From positions 1-58,122 of the forward strand of contig SGPL01000173.1 in NCBI GenBank assembly GCA_004802705.1: DNA of 58,122 bases. The letters run 5' to 3'. Positions within the stretch are counted from its first letter, which is position 1. The number at the start of each line of letters is the position of its first letter. This DNA is from Bondarzewia mesenterica (lineage: Eukaryota > Basidiomycota > Agaricomycetes > Russulales > Bondarzewiaceae). Below are positions 52,899 to 58,122 of the stretch, in pieces. Position numbers and translations under genes: made by a program. The notes under the pieces were generated by a model. That model was given only the letters and a program-made list of their open reading frames with translations. It searched no databases and was not told the DNA's origin.

Positions 52899-55103
52899 AG
52901 GAAGTTCGTAAGTATTCGAATGTGATGGGTATAAGTGGGTTGGAACAGAAGTTGTAGGCGGATGGAGAGAAGGAAAGGAGATTTGACAAGGTCGCCGAAA
53001 GGAGTTCACGTGACTAGACCTCTGTATTCGGCGGAATCAGGTCGTCCCTGTATCGAGTTTGGTTCAACCTGGAGTCGGTGCTGCTGCTGCATGCAGTCCA
53101 TAATTGCAGTCTTTATGGACATCATCTGAACTTGTGTTTTGAATTTGATTCTTCCTACTTGTGCTGTAGCCTCTAGGACGTTCCGGCGGTTCGTCCGAGA
53201 TAATTTGATTCGAAAGGCAGCTGATGCTCTGGGGACGTCCCAGGTAGCCTCTCCAAGACAGATTCAACCTTCGTGCCTCAGGATCCTCCTGTCTGACTCT
53301 GACGTCCCAGGACGTCCCTCACCAACGCGATTCTTACAGTTGGACAACCAATTCTCCCTGCTGTGCTCTTTTACAAGTCGACCTCACTGAATCACTTTGC
53401 GCTGTCCGTGTCAGTGGCCGCCTCAGGCCTCACCTGGGACTTACTATCGCATCTCTGACTGGTGATTGTCTTCCTAAAAGCTTAGCTCTTCGACTATGTG
53501 CCATCGAGACTTTCCTCCCATTTTGTACATCAACTGGTGGTCTTTCATAGTCGCTGGCAGGAATAAATTCGCTAATAAGCAGCTCTCAGAAGCAGGCGTG
53601 GATCCTATGTTTTTTTTTTGGAAACGATATGCAGACAGACTCTTCCCCGGAATGGTGCGAATGCTGTTCTTCGTTTTATTTATTTTCTGCCTCAGTGATC
53701 GTGGGGTACATCAGGGGTACATCATGATCAGTATTTGGTGACTTTGCCGCGTGCGAACCGATTGCCGGCCGGGAAGAACAGGCTTGGGTGAACCGAGAGT
53801 CACTCCAGTTCTATTATGTGTGTAGACAAGCTGTTTGCTGCACGGCGTATACTTACTTATCCCTGACTCTGATTTAAGCGCTTCAAGTTCCTTGTGCGAC
53901 TGAAGTTTGCCTACCGTGCCGCATGATTTCAGAAGTCGTTTTGCGACTTGCCGCTCTACCTCAGTCATACATCCGTAGGCGATTGGCTCGGTCTCCGAAG
54001 ATCATATCCGAGACGCTCAAGAAGGTTCTTCTGTTCTCGTGTCCAGGTTGCGCTACGTATATCCTGGGTCATGTCCTATCCACTCTGGATCCACCCCGGA
54101 TCCATACACCGTAGCTCGGGAGCTTCGATGTGTGCAGTTGCTAAGTATGTCGATACGCACTTTGCCACGCTCATTGCTCAGGATCCTGGGTTGTTCAAAC
54201 CTCCCACTCACACGTAGTCCGCGACATAATTGGAGATATCTCCCGTGCTGTTCTGGAACCTGATGCTTCTTCATGAAAGGTTGGAACGACAATTCTACCG
54301 CAGTCCGCTGTTTCTTCCACAGTCGAGAAGACTTTGCCTCCTCTTCCATGGACAAGCCGATGGGACAGACCATGATCACCCTTGCATGCTGCGACTCACA
54401 GGGTCAGCTGGATCATGGCTCTTGATAGGCACTCTCGTGTCCTATTTGTTGACCAGCATCAGCCTACACCGAAGAATGAATCAGGATGTGCGCAACTTGC
54501 CAATGACACTTTGAGGCTGTATCGGCACTGATATAGATGTCAATGCAAGCGGAAGTTTTGCCTGACTCACATGTTGATGGCTTCCGACAGAGCTGCCTTG
54601 GGGCTGCCGTGTGTAATACAGCTTGTTGTACCTATTTTTCAATTATGTACGCGAGCGGAATCGCGTGCCTTTTCTGCTTGTGCCCCTAGGCCTCAAGCTC
54701 AAATTTGGTGATTGTCCAATCAGACCGTAAATTCGGACTATTCAGTGAGCATATTCTCGGTTTAAATTCTCACTTGCGTGGAGAACTCTGTGGCTTGGCC
54801 GACGGAATTATAGAGTGTCATCCGGGGGACATTCGAAGTCGGTGTTCGAAGTCAGACCGGCCCGGTTGCCGATTGGTCCATTTCCTGACCCACGCACCTT
54901 ACCGTCTAGATTCTCGGAGGCCAGCAGACATGCTTGATGAAGCATTTTTTGTCACAAAATCGTGCTGCTTCTTGTAATTCTGCATGTAAACAAGGCTAAG
55001 CTATCCGTATCAGCGCTTGTCGATAAGCTTGAAAGTCGATGCGCCGCCTCTCTTTTCTAGCCTTTCTCACTTTTCTTCCCCACAAAACTTGAAGTCGGCC
55101 ACC
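52899..55103. other. 2.2-kb region, no intact gene; possible remnant at 53.5-54.5 kb
   Basis: Between the export adaptor and the second MFS gene. Short plus-strand open stretches at 53496-53741, 53923-54217 and 54230-54514 have protein-like composition (for example SEVVLRLAALPQSYIRRRLA and AKYVDTHFATLIAQDPGLF). Frames change often and stops intervene, so I cannot assign a domain or a gene model. This may be a decayed gene. A T10 run lies near 53611. Confidence 0.3.
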
Positions 55104-57443
55104 ATGTCTCCTTCGAGCGACGTTGTTCATCTGTCTGCAGAACAAGACGTCGGAGAGGCTAACAAGGTCGATATCGATGAGATGTTGAGCATGGAGCCCG
55201 GCGAGCGTGTATTGACACCCAATATTGCGCCCCATGCCATCCCGGAGGATGCTGTGGACGATTCTGCTCTGGATACGAGCGCGTATTACCTTCCATCTTT
55301 CTTGTCTGCGCCCAGCACCCGCGTTCGACGACGGTCTGAGCTAGCGTTTGCTCGTCCCACAAAGCCTGTTTCTGACTCAGATCACGCGGATAAGCGTTCG
55401 TATGAATTACCTGCTCTCAGTCCACACGCGCTGGAACGCTCGAGATATATACCAGACGATGTCTTAGAGGGAACTGAACCTGGCAAGGTCGACTCGGATA
55501 TGGCCGCTAGTTCTGGGACCACTCCCGCAGTCTCTGTGCTGTACGCCGATAATGCCCATCTCAATGAGCCCTCCGCATCTCAGAGAGCCAAACAACGTCG
55601 CTTGGGACGAGTCCATTTCGCTGCTTTGTGCTGGTGCTTTTTTTTGGAAGGTTGGAACGATGGTAGCACGGGGCCTCTTCTTCCTGCCCTTCAGAAGCAC
55701 TATAGAGTACGCGCGCCTGCTATTGTCCTTCGCATGATCTTAGCCTGATGTTTATTATTAGGTGGGCTTCGCAATCGTTTCTATGATTTTTGTTTTGAAT
55801 ACCATTGTGAGAGGCAAGAAGGTAGATGTGATTTGGGGCTGACGATAATGACCGGCCTTTGCCACTGTAGGGTTTTGTCACCGGAGCCACTGCGAACGTG
55901 CATTTGAGTGATAAATTTGGCTTCGGAAAAGTGAGTCGGTATTTACTTGCAATCTTCTGAGAGAAAGTCAACTCTTTGCAGGTTATGGTTTTAGGTCATT
56001 GTTTTCAAGCAGTCCTACAGGTCCTTGCTGACCATGAGCTGCAGGGTCCATCTGTCAGATTATTACATATGCCATTCAAGCCCCTGCTCCCCCTTTCCCC
56101 ATCATGGTCATCAGCTATGGAATCGCTGGATTCGGAATAGCTTTACAGGCAATTGATTCAACTGCTTGAAATTTAAGCACTTGCGCTCATCATGACAATT
56201 ATTGTATAGAATGCTGGCGCCAATGGTTTCGTAGGAAGTCTCAAGAAAAACACAGGCACCAAGCTCTGCTTCCTTCATGGATCGTACGGTAGGCACCCTT
56301 GATTTGCCGTCTTTGTGCATAGGGTTAATTGTCATCAGGTTTGGGAGCCTTTGCCGCACCTTTAGCGGCCACTCAGTTTGCGGAAGCCTATCACTGGTCC
56401 TACCATTACTTCATTTCTCTTGGAATTGCGGTGTCCAATTCTGTAGTTCTCGGTGCAGTGTTCCGTCTTAGAACACAAGATGGTATGACTTTATGGGGCT
56501 ATGGTTGTTGGGACTCGCTGACATTTCGCAGAGGTCATGGCTGAAGCCGGACAAGAGCCGGGCGAGGTAGGCACCGAACACTCGAGCAAGTATCGCCAAA
56601 TCCTAGGTCTCAAGGTCGTGCACTATCTGGCGTTATTCTCTTTGATTTACGTCGGTGTGGAAGTAACTCTTGGAGGTCGGGCTTGTTTCTCTCAACATCG
56701 TTGCATCACCATCAGAAGACTGACGGCATGTTCTAAGGCTGGATCGTCACGTTCATCATTCGCGAACGTCAGGGTGGACCCAGCGCAGGTTACATATCTT
56801 CTGGTTTCTTCGGAGGTGAATGTCTTCTTTTTACTGTCGACATTTCGACAATAACTGTCGGATGTGTAGGCTTAACTCTTGGGCGTATCCTGTTGATCTC
56901 GTTGAACCGAATGGTAAGCTGAGCCTGCTCGTGGTATCTTATTTTTGAGTATCCACATTCTTGCAGATTGGAGAACGGCGAGCGCTGTTCATATACGCGA
57001 TCATATGTATCGGGTATGTCCCTTCCCTCCGAGACATTGTTTCATGCCTCACCCATGAGTAAAAAAAAAAAGGCTGGAGGCTACAATCTGGGCCGTTCCT
57101 TCCCTCGTCGAAAATGCCGTCGCTGTATCTTTTATAGGTCTCTTGATGGGTCCCATGTACCCTATACTCGTCAATCACGCGCAAAATGTCCTTCCACGAT
57201 GGCTTTTGACTGGATCTATTGGGTGGATNGCTGGAATTGGACAGACAGGCTCTGCATTTCTGCCTCTGATCACCGGTGTTCTTGCATCTAGATTTGGAAT
57301 CATCTCGCTGCAGCCCCTGTGAGTTCCTCTGTTTTTTTTTTGTTGTTGTTATTGTTGCTTGAACTGGCTCATGATGATTATTTAGAATTATCGCTATGAT
57401 GGGCATCATGGTTTTGGTTTGGGCTCTCGTTCCCAAAGCTTAA
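55104..57443 (+). CDS. MFS transporter, paralogue 2
   Basis: A second MFS permease of the same subfamily as the gene at 33853. ATG at 55104 has a good context (CCACCATGT). The N-terminal cytoplasmic part is longer, about 185 residues, and Ser/Asp-rich. Transmembrane exons read LCWCFFLEGWNDGSTGPLLP, VGFAIVSMIFVLNTI, GFVTGATANVHLSDKFGFGK, FPIMVISYGIAGFGIALQ, LHGSYGLGAFAAPLAATQFA, VHYLALFSLIYVGVEVTLGG, RQGGPSAGYISSGFFGGLTL, LLMGPMYPILVNHAQNVLPR, and GIGQTGSAFLPLITGVLASR. TAA is at 57441-57443. One ambiguous base at 57230 falls in the SIGW(I)AG motif. About nine introns sit at positions matching paralogue 1. The substrate is unknown. Confidence 0.87.
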
Positions 57444-58122
57444 CGGCGCATTGATTGACTGGCATCAATATCCATGCGTTACATTTATTCTACATGCATG
57501 CGTACGCCAAGCAGGTTTCGGTTGTTCCCCTTCTAAAAGGTTCCCTCATACCTTCTGCTGCTCTTGTGGTCTACGCTTGAGTCCCTTGTTGTTACGCGTC
57601 AAAGGTTGTGTGTAGTGGACTACAAAGTGTGCAATTGTGTGGCGGGTTGCATTCCATGTAACTTACTGACAAGAATCATCCATTAACTTGCTATCTCTGA
57701 GAATATGGGAGAATCTGGTAGATCTTCCTGTTTCTACGAAGATGCCTGAATATCTTTTCAATATATTCCGATGCCTTTGAGTAAAACAGCTCGCAGCCCA
57801 TTGCGGAAGCAAATCGAATGAAGGGTGTGAGTGACCGGACTGGTGGCTCGTCATGATATGGCAGAGTATGGCAGGCGTAATGGTTACAAGGCTGTAACCA
57901 TGGGCGGCTATATACGTTCTAAAATGGACCTTCAAATTGATGTTACTTTCCACGGGTTTGGCAGAATCCATGGTGTTTGATATTCGGAGACATGTCGGCA
58001 AATACTGCTGTACCAAGAGGGTTATCAACAGGATGAAAAAAAAATTCACATACAGTTTTCTACGGTGTAATGAAACACCAAATTGTGTTTGGGCTTCCCT
58101 GGACACAACTTTACAAAATTTA
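57444..58122. other. end of window, no recognised gene
   Basis: A minus-strand open stretch at 57663-58106 (about 147 codons) includes a hydrophobic segment NFFFILLITLLVQQYL, but its composition and lack of homologous motifs leave it unsupported. It could be the 3' part of a gene starting beyond the window. Confidence 0.3.

Noticed and set aside
57663..58106. 147-codon minus-strand ORF as a gene
   Set aside because: No recognisable motif, no clear splice partners and AT-biased composition. It cannot be judged at the window edge.

Overview
The window looks like nuclear DNA of a mushroom-forming basidiomycete (Agaricomycetes). Genes are compact and split by many 50-60 nt introns. Intergenic gaps are short and mostly convergent or divergent. 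Recognisable products (Sec24, uS5m, Atp10, H2A, a PITH protein, an ELYS-domain protein, a Ran1-like kinase, a PFK26-like enzyme) are eukaryotic and fungal in character. No database search was possible. All assignments come from reading translated exons and motifs, and exon ends are inferred from GT/AG signals and frame continuity.

Left part, about 1-19.5 kb, is a transposon-rich island with decayed genes. In order it holds a small acidic-tailed gene with a frame break; a degenerate CACTA/Tnp2 transposase gene; two 219-bp inverted repeat arms around a 2.5-kb spacer; a 4.7-kb hAT element whose transposase gene carries a minisatellite inside one intron; the 3' end of a Ty1/Copia retrotransposon with its LTR; and a trypsin-like peptidase-family pseudogene cut by that LTR and by a 0.9-kb AT-rich element. 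That AT-rich element has terminal inverted repeats and contains a tRNA-like A box and B box. Two further remnants follow: an unassigned minus-strand region and a DUF2156 gene that lacks its 3' part. The repeat arms differ almost only by transitions, with reciprocal CA/TG pairs, which points to CpG methylation and deamination.

Middle part, about 20-38.4 kb, is ordinary gene-dense DNA: an alpha/beta-hydrolase, a small unknown gene with an in-frame stop, ATP10 and histone H2A back to back over 138 bp, a Sec24 with an N-terminal WW domain, an ELYS-like nucleoporin-assembly protein, a 12-helix MFS transporter, a PITH-domain protein and mitochondrial ribosomal protein uS5m.

Right part, about 38.9-58.1 kb, holds a Ran1-like kinase, a small nuclear-looking protein with a KEN box, a short-chain dehydrogenase, an NCS1 nucleobase/allantoin-type permease with a GC-AG intron, a PFK-2/FBPase-2 homologue in which the catalytic His of the phosphatase half is Ser, an Aly/Yra1-type RNA export adaptor, a 2.2-kb stretch with no recognised gene, and a second MFS transporter clearly paralogous to the first.

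The right-hand genes are mostly unrelated housekeeping and transport functions, with no sign of a secondary-metabolite or defence cluster. Several single-base frame breaks, three of them in homopolymer runs, suggest residual assembly errors as well as real decay. The most unusual features are the repeat biology of the left island, the PFK26-like substitution, the WW-Sec24 fusion and the stop-free intron in the kinase activation segment.
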